Source of the DNA: Nitrososphaeraceae archaeon
GTDB taxonomy: Archaea > Thermoproteota > Nitrososphaeria > Nitrososphaerales > Nitrososphaeraceae
NCBI GenBank assembly: GCA_021325295.1
Contig: JAJPHM010000054.1
Location: forward strand, 1-38,863
Length of the DNA stretch: 38,863 bases
Direction of reading: 5' to 3'
Below are positions 32,408-38,863 of the stretch, piece after piece. The notes under the pieces are model-generated. The model ran no database searches, had not been told where the DNA came from, and saw only the letters and a list, made by a program, of their open reading frames with translations. The first letter of the stretch is position 1, and every line of letters begins with the position of its first letter. The position numbers and the translations under genes were made by a program.

Positions 32408-32533
32408 TTGCGGATATTGCAATCTAGAAATAATCTCAAATGTATGGAATGCGGAAGCGATGCTGAAGTATTCCAAAGTGAGGGAAATTACTGCCTTTAC
32501 TGCTGGAATAAAATAACAGAGACATTAGTATAG
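32408..32533 (+). CDS. Zinc-ribbon mini-protein (about 41 aa)
   Basis: A plus-strand frame ends at TAG 32533 and contains KCMECGSDAEVF followed by NYCLYCW, i.e. two CxxC pairs 17 residues apart, a standard zinc-ribbon arrangement. ATG 32444 would remove the first Cys, so a TTG start at 32408 or 32417 is more likely, giving 38-41 residues; TTGTTAAAAG (32384-32393) lies at the right distance for TTG 32417. The tail is NKITETLV. Short length limits certainty. Confidence 0.45.
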   Translation: MRILQSRNNLKCMECGSDAEVFQSEGNYCLYCWNKITETLV

Positions 32534-32816
32534 AATTGTTGTTATTTTCAAGGCTCCACAAATTCAGTTTCAATTAATTTCCTCATCAATTAGGTCGGAA
32601 TATAAACAGATACTGCTCTGTACCGCCGCTCGCCTTGACAGCTTCTTAGGAATTCTGACATAGGATAGAGCCCGGATTCTTCCACTAACGCTTTGTTTTG
32701 ATAATGGATCTATTGGTTGAGCTTACGGATAAACCAGTTACCTTAATGGCTGCTTTTTGCAATACACAGATATTCTAGTGCAACAGCTTGTCTTTACACT
32801 CTGTTATTCAGCAATG
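32534..32816. other. Spacer without recognised gene
   Basis: About 280 bp. A GC-richer patch (about 32620-32690) stands out, but I found no convincing ORF, tRNA or hairpin. Confidence 0.4.
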
Positions 32817-33080
32817 TTAAACAGCTTCTTTAATCAAATTTCTAGATCGTGAAAACTCTATTTCCAATCCTCTCTTTGAACTATGATTGATCTTGTATGC
32901 TTCTTCTCTTCCCAATGGAACTAATGATAATGCTGTATTTGAGCAATTAGGACAATTTATCTCATCGTAGGGAATCCTTCTTATTGCAAGAATGGTGGCA
33001 CTCCAAAAGCACATATCACAGAGAGCAAAATAATCTCTTTCACTTCTAGACGAAGGTTTGGTCAATGTTGTTATAGACAT
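32817..33080 (-). CDS. Small zinc-ribbon-like protein (87 aa)
   Basis: From ATG 33080 the product is 87 residues with two CxxC pairs: ALCDMCFWSATI (about 20-31) and INCPNCSNTAL (42-52). A C-terminal region follows with SLVPLGREEAY and GLEIEFSRS. The layout is typical of small archaeal treble-clef or zinc-ribbon proteins of unknown role. A TTG three bases earlier is an alternative start. AT-rich TGATTATGTAG sits near -26. It lies on the minus strand, opposite to pstS2. Confidence 0.7.
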   Translation of the reverse strand: MSITTLTKPSSRSERDYFALCDMCFWSATILAIRRIPYDEINCPNCSNTALSLVPLGREEAYKINHSSKRGLEIEFSRSRNLIKEAV

Positions 33081-33083
33081 CAA

Positions 33084-33435
33084 TATCGCATTCGGGGTCT
33101 GTCTACATAATCATTATCACTATTTATGTTGTAGAGAGAAGTATTCTATATTGACCAACATGATATTGATGCTCTATATGAGATAACCTTATCTTTTGTG
33201 GACACGAGATAGACTTGCACACTGAGGTTAATTGGAAACTCCGACAGCTGATTTCTCCCGCCAACCCCACCTGTGATGCTACGGAGCCACACCATAGACC
33301 TCAATTTTTTTGTTGACACTTATGCTTAAGTTTTGCAATTATAACTATATCTTCTATAGATATCTATATGTCACTATCGTTGACATGGGAATTATGTAGG
33401 TTAGCATTTTAACTCATACACATTACACAAAATTA
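33084..33435. other. Upstream region of pstS2
   Basis: 352 bp. It contains AGATAACCTTATCT (33181-33194), a GC-rich island with CTCCG...CGGAG arms (33239-33286), an AACTATAT/CTATAGATATCTATAT-rich stretch (33343-33369) and a TTTTAAC box (33407-33413) at -26 of pstS2. No confident gene, though a 48-codon minus-strand frame (33124-33270) with three Cys exists. Confidence 0.45.
33239..33286. other. GC-rich stem-forming element
   Basis: CTCCG-AC-AGC (33239-33248) can pair with GCT-A-CGGAG (33278-33286), enclosing a 29-base C-rich loop. It is much richer in GC than its surroundings. Could be a small RNA or regulatory site; not a tRNA. Confidence 0.3.
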
Positions 33436-34668
33436 ATGTCGAGGATTAATAGAACCAGACATCCATTACTACTTGGGCTAACCCTAACTATGATACTGCT
33501 TGCCCCTATAGTGGCAGCGGCCGTATCTACAAAAGCATTTGCACAAACTCAGGTGACAATCAATGGAGCAGGCTCAACATTTGTCTTCCCATTGATGGAT
33601 ACGTGGAGAGTACAGTACAATAAGGTTCATTCTGATGTGAGCCTCAATTATCAATCTATAGGGAGTGGAGGAGGAATAAAACAACTATTTAGCAAGACCG
33701 TCGATTTTGGTGCAAGCGATGCACCTTTATCTGCGAGCCAGACCAGCTCGGCTCCAGCTCAGGTAGTCCATATACCCGAGTCGATTGGGTCAGTAGCGGT
33801 TGTATATAATATACCCGAGATACCAACTGGCGGGTTAAAGCTTACTGGACAGGTTCTGGGGAATATCTTTCTTGGAAACATCACCAAGTGGGATGATCCA
33901 CAGATCAAATCCCTGAATCCGGACCTATCGCTTCCATCCCGCAACATTGTAACTGTACATAGGTCAGAAGGATCTGGTACTACTTTCATTTGGACAAGTT
34001 ATCTTGCCAAACACAATTCAAATTGGAATACCCAGATTGGAAAAGGGACACAAGTCCAATGGCCAGTTGGAATAGGTGCAACAGGAAGTGAAGGTGTTGC
34101 AAATACTCTGAAAGGCACACCCTATTCTATAGGCTATGTAGAACTAAATTATGCCTTGAATAATAAAATGGCTACAGCAGCCCTGCAAAACCCTTCCGGT
34201 AAATTTGTTCAGCCTACATTAGATTCTACTAAAGCAGCCGTTGCTGCAGCTTCAGGAAACCTTCCAGCAGGCGACCAGTCATGGTCATCAGTATCCATGT
34301 TGGATTCCTCAGACCCAAATGCATACCCAATTGCAAGCTTTACCTACATTCTTGTATACAAGGACCTTTCTAACGATCCTAACCTTGACCAAGGAAAAGC
34401 ACAGGCGCTAGTCAGCTTCCTGTCATGGATGGTTACAGATGGCCAGAACTTCTCAAGCTCTCTATCCTACGTACCATTGCCAGACAGCGTTGTCTCACAT
34501 GACTTGGATACTCTGAAGTCACTTACATACAAGGGCAATTCACTTGCAACAGCAGTGCCAGAGTTTCCATTGACAACCACATGTGTGGTAGCCATATCCA
34601 TCGCTGCAATTGTCGGAATTACTGTATACAGAAGGCACAGCGCGGGACAATACTCGCACTGGCTGTAG
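33436..34668 (+). CDS. pstS: Phosphate-binding protein PstS (copy 2)
   Basis: 410 residues, a paralogue of the protein at 24275. The signal peptide ends near residue 36 (KAFAQ). Phosphate-loop motifs are INGAGSTFVFPLMDTW, SIGSGGGI, FGASDAPLS and HRSEGSGTTFIW. Unlike copy 1 it has no Pro/Gln linker or extra domain: the binding domain leads straight to VPEFP (374-378), a membrane helix and a basic end, a variant of the PEFG-type sorting tail. Leaderless start at ATG 33436 with TTTTAAC at -26. It heads the plus-strand series pstS2, AbrB-PhoU, pstB, phoU, and could feed the same PstCA channel. Confidence 0.95.
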   Translation: MSRINRTRHPLLLGLTLTMILLAPIVAAAVSTKAFAQTQVTINGAGSTFVFPLMDTWRVQYNKVHSDVSLNYQSIGSGGGIKQLFSKTVDFGASDAPLSASQTSSAPAQVVHIPESIGSVAVVYNIPEIPTGGLKLTGQVLGNIFLGNITKWDDPQIKSLNPDLSLPSRNIVTVHRSEGSGTTFIWTSYLAKHNSNWNTQIGKGTQVQWPVGIGATGSEGVANTLKGTPYSIGYVELNYALNNKMATAALQNPSGKFVQPTLDSTKAAVAAASGNLPAGDQSWSSVSMLDSSDPNAYPIASFTYILVYKDLSNDPNLDQGKAQALVSFLSWMVTDGQNFSSSLSYVPLPDSVVSHDLDTLKSLTYKGNSLATAVPEFPLTTTCVVAISIAAIVGITVYRRHSAGQYSHWL

Positions 34669-34716
34669 CCTACTTTTATTTTTCAGCAATATACAGTAAT
34701 TCTTCACGTTGCTGCT

Positions 34717-34728
34717 AACTATATAGTT
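34717..34728 (+). promoter_or_regulatory. AACTATATAGTT palindrome before AbrB-PhoU gene
   Basis: A perfect 12-bp palindrome 73 bp upstream of the GTG start. Related AACTATAT / TAACTATG strings occur before pstS2 (33343) and the phosphoesterase (about 21594), so it could be part of a phosphate-responsive site. Confidence 0.3.
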
Positions 34729-34800
34729 TATATGGCTTTATATTCTCCGACATATTCTATTCGGACAATCTACTTATTTATAGATCAGATATGACGAACA

Positions 34801-35880
34801 GTGTACTCAGATACAGAGGATAGAGAGACGCGAAAAATTCAGTTCACAGGTAGGTCCACTTACATTCTATCTCTTCCTAAAAAATGGGTAGAAGAGATGC
34901 ATCTCAAAGCTGGAGACCAGGTTATGCTCGTCAGAGAAATGGATAATTCTCTGGCTATTATTTCCGAAAGCAAGAGGAGATCGACTTCAATTACAGAAGC
35001 TACCGCCATAGTTACCCCAAAGGAGACCGGCGAGACACTAAAGCGAAAGGTTGTTGCAATGTATCTGGCGGGGTATAATACTATACATTTGAAATTGAAG
35101 ATGGGTAAGATAAGCCCGCTGCAGCGAGATGCAGTAAGGGATCTTGTTAGAAGGAATCTTGTTGGCACAGAAATGGTAGCGGATAGCTCTGACATAATCA
35201 CTTTGCAGGTTCTGTTGTCTTTGCCTGAACTTTCTGTCTATACTGCAATAAGGAGAATGTACCTGATTGCCTCTTCAATGCATAGGGATGCCATGTCTGC
35301 GATGTCTGAACTCAACGAAGAGCTGGCAAAGGAGGTAATAAAGTCAGATGATGAGGTCGATAGGTTTAGCCTCTATATCTCTAGGAACCTTGTGATGGCG
35401 TCACAGAATGGACGAATATTGCGGGAAATAGGGTTAAAGAAGCCTTCTGACTGTCTAAGCTTCAGGTCTGCTGTAAAGAGCATAGAGCGTATAGCTGATC
35501 ATGCTTCAGCAATGGCTGAGAGAAGCACAAAGTTTCAGGAAAAGATTCCAAGAGAAATCTTTGAAAAAATCGAAAAAATGAGCGCTCTGTCATTGACAGT
35601 CTTGGCAGATTCTGTAGAGGCCCTTCTGCGCAGAGATTACCACCTTGCTGATAGAACGGTAGACAATGTTCAAAATATCTATGCATTAGAAAACGATGTT
35701 TTGGCATCAACAGAGAAGCAAAAGATACGTGACGCCGCTAGCGTAAAGCTAGTTTTAGAAGACATAAGAAGAACCGCCGAATACGCAAGCGATATTGCCG
35801 AGGCTGCCATAAATGAGACAATAGATGAGATAGTGGAAAAATATAGCTCTGGCCACATCGAGCGTTCCGCTCAGGCCTGA
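34801..35880 (+). CDS. PhoU-domain regulator with N-terminal AbrB/SpoVT domain
   Basis: 359 residues. Residues about 8-50 form a SpoVT-AbrB swapped-hairpin DNA-binding domain (RKIQFTGRSTYILSLPKKWVEEMHLKAGDQVMLV). The rest has two PhoU-type helical bundles, with RRMYLIASSMHRDAM and SIERIADHASAMAE (E/D-x3-DH motif, metal-binding) and RRTAEYASDIAEAAI. This archaeal architecture suggests a transcriptional regulator that senses Pst status through its PhoU part. Start is GTG 34801; TTATTTATAG (about 34773-34782) at about -24 indicates a leaderless message. It lies between pstS2 and pstB. Confidence 0.93.
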   Translation: MYSDTEDRETRKIQFTGRSTYILSLPKKWVEEMHLKAGDQVMLVREMDNSLAIISESKRRSTSITEATAIVTPKETGETLKRKVVAMYLAGYNTIHLKLKMGKISPLQRDAVRDLVRRNLVGTEMVADSSDIITLQVLLSLPELSVYTAIRRMYLIASSMHRDAMSAMSELNEELAKEVIKSDDEVDRFSLYISRNLVMASQNGRILREIGLKKPSDCLSFRSAVKSIERIADHASAMAERSTKFQEKIPREIFEKIEKMSALSLTVLADSVEALLRRDYHLADRTVDNVQNIYALENDVLASTEKQKIRDAASVKLVLEDIRRTAEYASDIAEAAINETIDEIVEKYSSGHIERSAQA

Positions 35881-35986
35881 TGTGACTTGACAAATTGCCT
35901 GCCAAGCAGAGAGATTGCAAAATACGTCAATGAACCGCAAATCTCGAATTTTCCATAATATAGTATCTAAGCTATCTATATAGGAA

Positions 35987-36859
35987 ATGCATATTTATCT
36001 TGATTGCAAAACGCGATTAGTGGCAAGCAAAGTCATTGATGCCGGTACAGGTGAGTATGATTTCCCCGGAAAGCCATTATCCCCTGATCCCACCGTATCC
36101 CAGCGCTATAAAGTCTCAATTAGAAATCTTGAGGCTTGGTTTGGACCCAAGCAGGCGCTGATGGATATTAATCTTGACATTAAGGAAAATACCGCAACAG
36201 CCATCATAGGTCCATCTGGATGTGGCAAGACCACACTTATTCGATGCCTCAACAGAATGCATGAAATGACTCAGGGTGCAAAGGCAAAAGGTAGAGTTAT
36301 ACTTGATGGAGTAGATATCTATGATCGAAAGGTTGACCCTGTAGTAATCAAAAGAAGAATTGGAATGGTGTTTCAGAGGCCAAACCCTTTTCCTACTATG
36401 AGTATTTACGATAATGTGGCAGCAGGCTTAAAGCTAAACGGCATTAAGGACAAGTCTCTGATAGATGACATTGTAACAGAGAGTTTGGAAAAGGCGGCGC
36501 TTTACGATGAGGTAAAAGACGAACTGGGCAGGCAAGGAGCGGGGCTTTCCGGAGGACAGCAACAGCGCCTTTGTATAGCTAGAGCACTTGCCATGCAACC
36601 TGAAGTGTTGCTTATGGACGAGCCCACATCTGCCTTGGATCCAATAGCATCATCGAAAATAGAGGAGCTCATCCATTCTCTGAAAAGAGAGTTAACAATA
36701 ATCATTGTAACACACAATATGCAGCAGGCCGCAAGGGTAGCTGACTTTACCGCATTTATGTATCTGGGAAAACTGGTCGAATATGGCCCTACGAAAAAGA
36801 TATTTGAAAACCCGGAAAGGGAACTTACTGAACGGTACATTTCTGGCAAATTTGGCTAG
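35987..36859 (+). CDS. pstB: Phosphate ABC importer ATPase
   Basis: 290 residues. Walker [10 protein letters not shown] (75-83), the Q-loop [12 protein letters not shown], signature LSGGQQQR, Walker [12 protein letters not shown] and switch VTHNMQQA are all present. It also has the PstB-specific N-R-M-x-E after the P-loop and an [13 protein letters not shown]-terminus. It drives phosphate uptake through the PstCA fusion. About 40 residues precede the usual first strand ([13 protein letters not shown]), so the N-terminus is longer than usual. ATG 35987 fits a TAATATAGTA box near -27. It is followed by phoU 65 bp downstream. Confidence 0.95.
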   Translation: MHIYLDCKTRLVASKVIDAGTGEYDFPGKPLSPDPTVSQRYKVSIRNLEAWFGPKQALMDINLDIKENTATAIIGPSGCGKTTLIRCLNRMHEMTQGAKAKGRVILDGVDIYDRKVDPVVIKRRIGMVFQRPNPFPTMSIYDNVAAGLKLNGIKDKSLIDDIVTESLEKAALYDEVKDELGRQGAGLSGGQQQRLCIARALAMQPEVLLMDEPTSALDPIASSKIEELIHSLKRELTIIIVTHNMQQAARVADFTAFMYLGKLVEYGPTKKIFENPERELTERYISGKFG

Positions 36860-36907
36860 CCTAGCCAGATAGAGAGAAGCAGATAAGATAAAAGATAGAT
36901 AGACAGG
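36854..36907. repeat. Palindrome and GATA-rich run between pstB and phoU
   Basis: GGCTAG-C-CTAGCC (36854-36866) overlaps the pstB stop codon and is followed by a GATA/AGAT-rich run (36868-36907) that includes gataagataaaagatagatagaca. It belongs to the same class of short repeat as those at 4688 and 15312. Confidence 0.6.
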
Positions 36908-36924
36908 AAAAGGATCCACAAATT

Positions 36925-37575
36925 TTGACCCGCCTCCTTGACTTGGGAATAACCAAAATTAGCAATATTATCATGGATATGGCAAAACTATCAGAACGCT
37001 CTGTAATTACAGCCATCGATGCCTATGAGAAGGGGATAAACGCAAAAAGACAAATTTTTGACTGGTCAGAGCAACTTCGAATTTTGCAAGACGAAGTTGC
37101 AGATTTGGCTATCGAGCTTATTGCACGCTACCAGCCTGTAGCAACAGATCTGAGGTTCATAAGGTCTTGCATGGAGATCTCGTATGGCTTTTCCCGGTTT
37201 GGCAGGTATGCATATGACATAGTTGACGTGCTTGAAGCGACAGGCTCGACGGCTGATTGCGACAAGAGTGTAGTCCTAGAAATGTCAATAACCGTAAGGG
37301 AAATGATCCATACAAGCGTGCAGGCATTGCAATCAAGAGACAAAGATGCTGCACAACAGCTGTATAAGAAAGATGATACCGTAGATGCGCTGTATAAAAA
37401 TTATCTTCGAAAGGTTCTTACTGCAAATAGTGCTGACAAGTCCGCCGCTAGCCCAAGGTGCTACACATCTGCACTTTTGATTCTGAGGTATCTTGAGCGT
37501 ATTTCTGACCATGCATGCTATATCGCTGATTCTGTTCACTACATTGTTACCGGAGAGTCAAGCCCTAGAAGATAG
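36925..37575 (+). CDS. phoU: PhoU phosphate-signalling protein
   Basis: 216 residues, two three-helix PhoU bundles without a DNA-binding domain. Visible are ELIARYQPVATDLRFIRSCMEISYGFSRFGRYAYDI (first bundle) and LLILRYLERISDHACYIADSVHYIVTGE (second; the E-R-I-S-D-H-A motif is the PhoU metal site). PhoU contacts PstB and dampens uptake when phosphate is plentiful. Start TTG 36925, 65 bp after pstB, so co-transcription is likely; no clear TATA at -26. Confidence 0.93.
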   Translation: MTRLLDLGITKISNIIMDMAKLSERSVITAIDAYEKGINAKRQIFDWSEQLRILQDEVADLAIELIARYQPVATDLRFIRSCMEISYGFSRFGRYAYDIVDVLEATGSTADCDKSVVLEMSITVREMIHTSVQALQSRDKDAAQQLYKKDDTVDALYKNYLRKVLTANSADKSAASPRCYTSALLILRYLERISDHACYIADSVHYIVTGESSPRR

Positions 37576-37695
37576 ATGAGAGAGATAGCAGCTGTTGATC
37601 AAACTTTGTGGCCTAGTATGAACGGTAGCCCCGTCAGCATCCAATTAAACTAAACTACTGCCATGTTTAAGAGACCGCTTGGCCAATAGTATGAC

Positions 37696-38082
37696 ATGGA
37701 TGCTCCAGAACACAAGGGAACAGCTGCAGTCGGTAATTTGTTCAACAAGGTCAAGGCAGAATTGATGTCGTGGCAGGGAGTTACAGTGCATCCGCATCGC
37801 TTTGGTGGCACAGAATTCCGAGTCAATGGAAAAGAAATGGGTCACATGCACGGTTCAGCTCTTGTTGATCTACCGTTTCCTATGAATATTCGCAACGAGC
37901 TGGTCAAAAGTGGCAAGGTAGAACCACATCATATAATGCCCAATTCAGGATGGGTATCATACTGGATTGGCAGCAATGGAGACAGTACGGATCAGGATCT
38001 CAATCATGTAGTAGGCCTGTTTCATATGCAATACGAGCGGCTCGGCGGCAAGGCCAAAATGAAAGCGGACCTGTCTGCATGA
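37696..38082 (+). CDS. DUF5519 (luciferase-domain family) protein
   Basis: 128 residues that fit the DUF5519/'Luciferase' Pfam domain as I remember it: WQGVTVHPHRFGGTEFRVNGKEMGHMHGSALVDLPFP, then RNELVKSGKVEPHHIMPNSGWVSYWI and a C-terminal helix LFHMQYERL. The conserved set of His (HPHRFGG, GHMHG, PHH) is suggestive of a ligand- or metal-binding pocket, but no reaction is established. ATG 37696 with GTTTAAGAG (37664-37672) near -26. It follows phoU by 120 bp; a phosphate role is not implied. Confidence 0.8.
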   Translation: MDAPEHKGTAAVGNLFNKVKAELMSWQGVTVHPHRFGGTEFRVNGKEMGHMHGSALVDLPFPMNIRNELVKSGKVEPHHIMPNSGWVSYWIGSNGDSTDQDLNHVVGLFHMQYERLGGKAKMKADLSA

Positions 38083-38489
38083 TTGTCATAACAGAATCTT
38101 GCTTTAACAGCACATTTTTTCTCTGGCTGGCTATTTCCTCAGACTTTTGGCACTGAGGTTCTTGGCAATCCAAGGTTAAAGTAAATGCAGAATAATCAAG
38201 GCCATTGTGAGATACTGAATTAATTCTTGCTCAAGACTACGGAAGGCAAAACAAGTTACTCTTCTCCAATACTATACTATACTTTGCTATACTAAGGTTG
38301 GCCCAGCTTTCATAAACAACAAACTATCCCAGACTACAATTTGCTAGCCTTGAATTCTGGGCAGTCTTTTTGTCGTATTGCTGGATCTGTCCAGACTAAA
38401 GAAGCTGTTATTTCATTTCTTGCGTCGACACATTCAGCAACATTGCAATTCTTGATATACTTAATTACTGGAGATTGCCTTTGTAATTG
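38083..38489. other. Intergenic region before radical SAM gene
   Basis: 407 bp. It includes the ATACT repeat (38269-38293) and an AT box TATACTTAATTA (about 38456-38467) near -26 of the radical SAM ATG. On the minus strand a frame ending at 38334 reads a plausible Cys-containing peptide, but no good start codon lies outside the radical SAM gene. Confidence 0.45.
38269..38293. repeat. ATACT short tandem repeat
   Basis: Three head-to-tail ATACT units then a fourth after TTGCT. Simple-sequence DNA in a non-coding spacer. Confidence 0.7.
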
Positions 38490-38863
38490 ATGGTAGACCT
38501 CATTTATGGCAGAGGCATCACCGACCTTTTGAAAGAGATGCCCATTTACGCTAGCATCTTCAAAAAGATTGCTGCATACAGACTGTTCCACATAAAGCAG
38601 CCCATTTACGGCTCTGTCGATGTCAATAACATCTGCAACCTGCACTGCACTCACTGCTACTGGTGGCTAAATCGCAAGGAAGAACAGGATATGAGCGTGC
38701 AGGGCTGGAGAGAAATAATCAGAGAAAAGCTCAATAAACAAAACATTTTCATTACTACGCTAGTTGGCGGCGAGCCAACTCTCCGGCCAGACATTATACA
38801 GACATTCTGTGACGAAATGCCAAGGCGCGTCTGTGTAGTTACAAACGGTACTTTTCCGCTGAA
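38490..38863 (+). CDS. Radical SAM protein, 3' end cut by window edge
   Basis: 124 residues are visible from ATG 38490 and the frame is open at the window end. The 4Fe-4S radical SAM motif C-N-L-H-C-T-H-C-Y (CxxxCxxC) lies at about residues 49-57. It is followed by the glycine-rich SAM-binding strand TLVGGEPTLRPDI (the GGEP motif) and VVTNGTFPL. An N-terminal helix region (LLKEMPIYASIFKKIAAYRL) precedes the motif. This layout fits SPASM/MoaA-like enzymes, which cleave S-adenosylmethionine to make a radical; the substrate cannot be told without the C-terminus. ATG 38538 (MPIYASIF) is an alternative start. Confidence 0.92.
   Translation, partial: MVDLIYGRGITDLLKEMPIYASIFKKIAAYRLFHIKQPIYGSVDVNNICNLHCTHCYWWLNRKEEQDMSVQGWREIIREKLNKQNIFITTLVGGEPTLRPDIIQTFCDEMPRRVCVVTNGTFPL

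Noticed and set aside
33239-33286. tRNA gene
   Set aside because: The arms pair but there is no anticodon stem, T-loop (GTTCRA) or acceptor stem of tRNA length. No tRNA was found elsewhere in the window.
37576-37695. 25-codon frame (MREIAAVDQTLW...) after phoU
   Set aside because: Short, no promoter at the proper distance, no motif; likely chance.
38334-38654. 106-residue minus-strand frame opposite the radical SAM gene, with a plausible C-terminal part (NCNVAEC...KDCPEF)
   Set aside because: The only in-frame Met start lies within the radical SAM coding region on the other strand, whose own motifs are unmistakable. The C-terminal part alone has no start codon. Left unannotated, though the 38334-38490 piece deserves a conservation check.

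Overview
This window looks like chromosome from an ammonia-oxidising archaeon of the Nitrososphaera type (Thaumarchaeota/Nitrososphaeria). The evidence is an archaeal TATA-binding protein, ABCE1/Rli1, an archaeal Trm5-like methyltransferase, a lone 5S rRNA gene, a VPEFG (PEFG-CTERM-like) sorting tail on a phosphate-binding protein, moderate GC, and many apparently leaderless genes. In the latter, a TATA-like element sits about 26 bp upstream of an ATG, GTG or TTG start. The genus is inferred from overall character, not from a database match.

Left part (1 to about 19.9 kb) is mostly housekeeping. A Ser/Thr-rich secreted protein runs off the left edge. A minus-strand operon for the non-oxidative pentose phosphate pathway follows: a fused transketolase N-half plus ribulose-phosphate 3-epimerase, then the transketolase C-half, then transaldolase. 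Next come an M17 leucyl aminopeptidase, an unrecognised conserved-looking protein, 5S rRNA, a small zinc-type protein, ABCE1, Trm5, a small membrane protein, a RimI/Ard1-type acetyltransferase, a divergent LarA-like protein back-to-back with pyrE, a small membrane protein, TBP, a single-domain response regulator, two small unknown genes, a large DEAH helicase with a C-terminal Cys cluster (MrfA/Hrq1-like), and a NiCoT-type nickel/cobalt permease behind an elaborate palindromic promoter.

Right part (about 20.2 to 37.6 kb) is a phosphate and polyphosphate island. It holds an RNase H-fold protein, two SixA-like histidine phosphatases, a secreted phosphoesterase (phospholipase C/acid phosphatase family), two PstS proteins, a single-chain PstC-PstA permease, a minus-strand operon of Ppx plus two thymidylate-kinase-like P-loop proteins (one with an altered P-loop lysine), an AbrB-PhoU regulator, PstB and PhoU. 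The Pst genes are split: pstS1-pstCA lies on one side and pstS2-phoU-pstB-phoU on the other side of the inverted Ppx/kinase/SixA block. A relatively gene-poor stretch at 31.8-33.4 kb carries very small Cys-rich ORFs. The window ends with a DUF5519-type protein and the 5' part of a radical SAM gene.

The most interesting points are the Tkt-Rpe fusion, the ppx-kinase-kinase operon embedded in the Pst locus, the operator-like palindrome stack before the nickel permease, the shared TATA element between the larA-like gene and pyrE, and several unannotated Cys-rich mini-genes. No tRNA, CRISPR array, transposase or integrase was seen.
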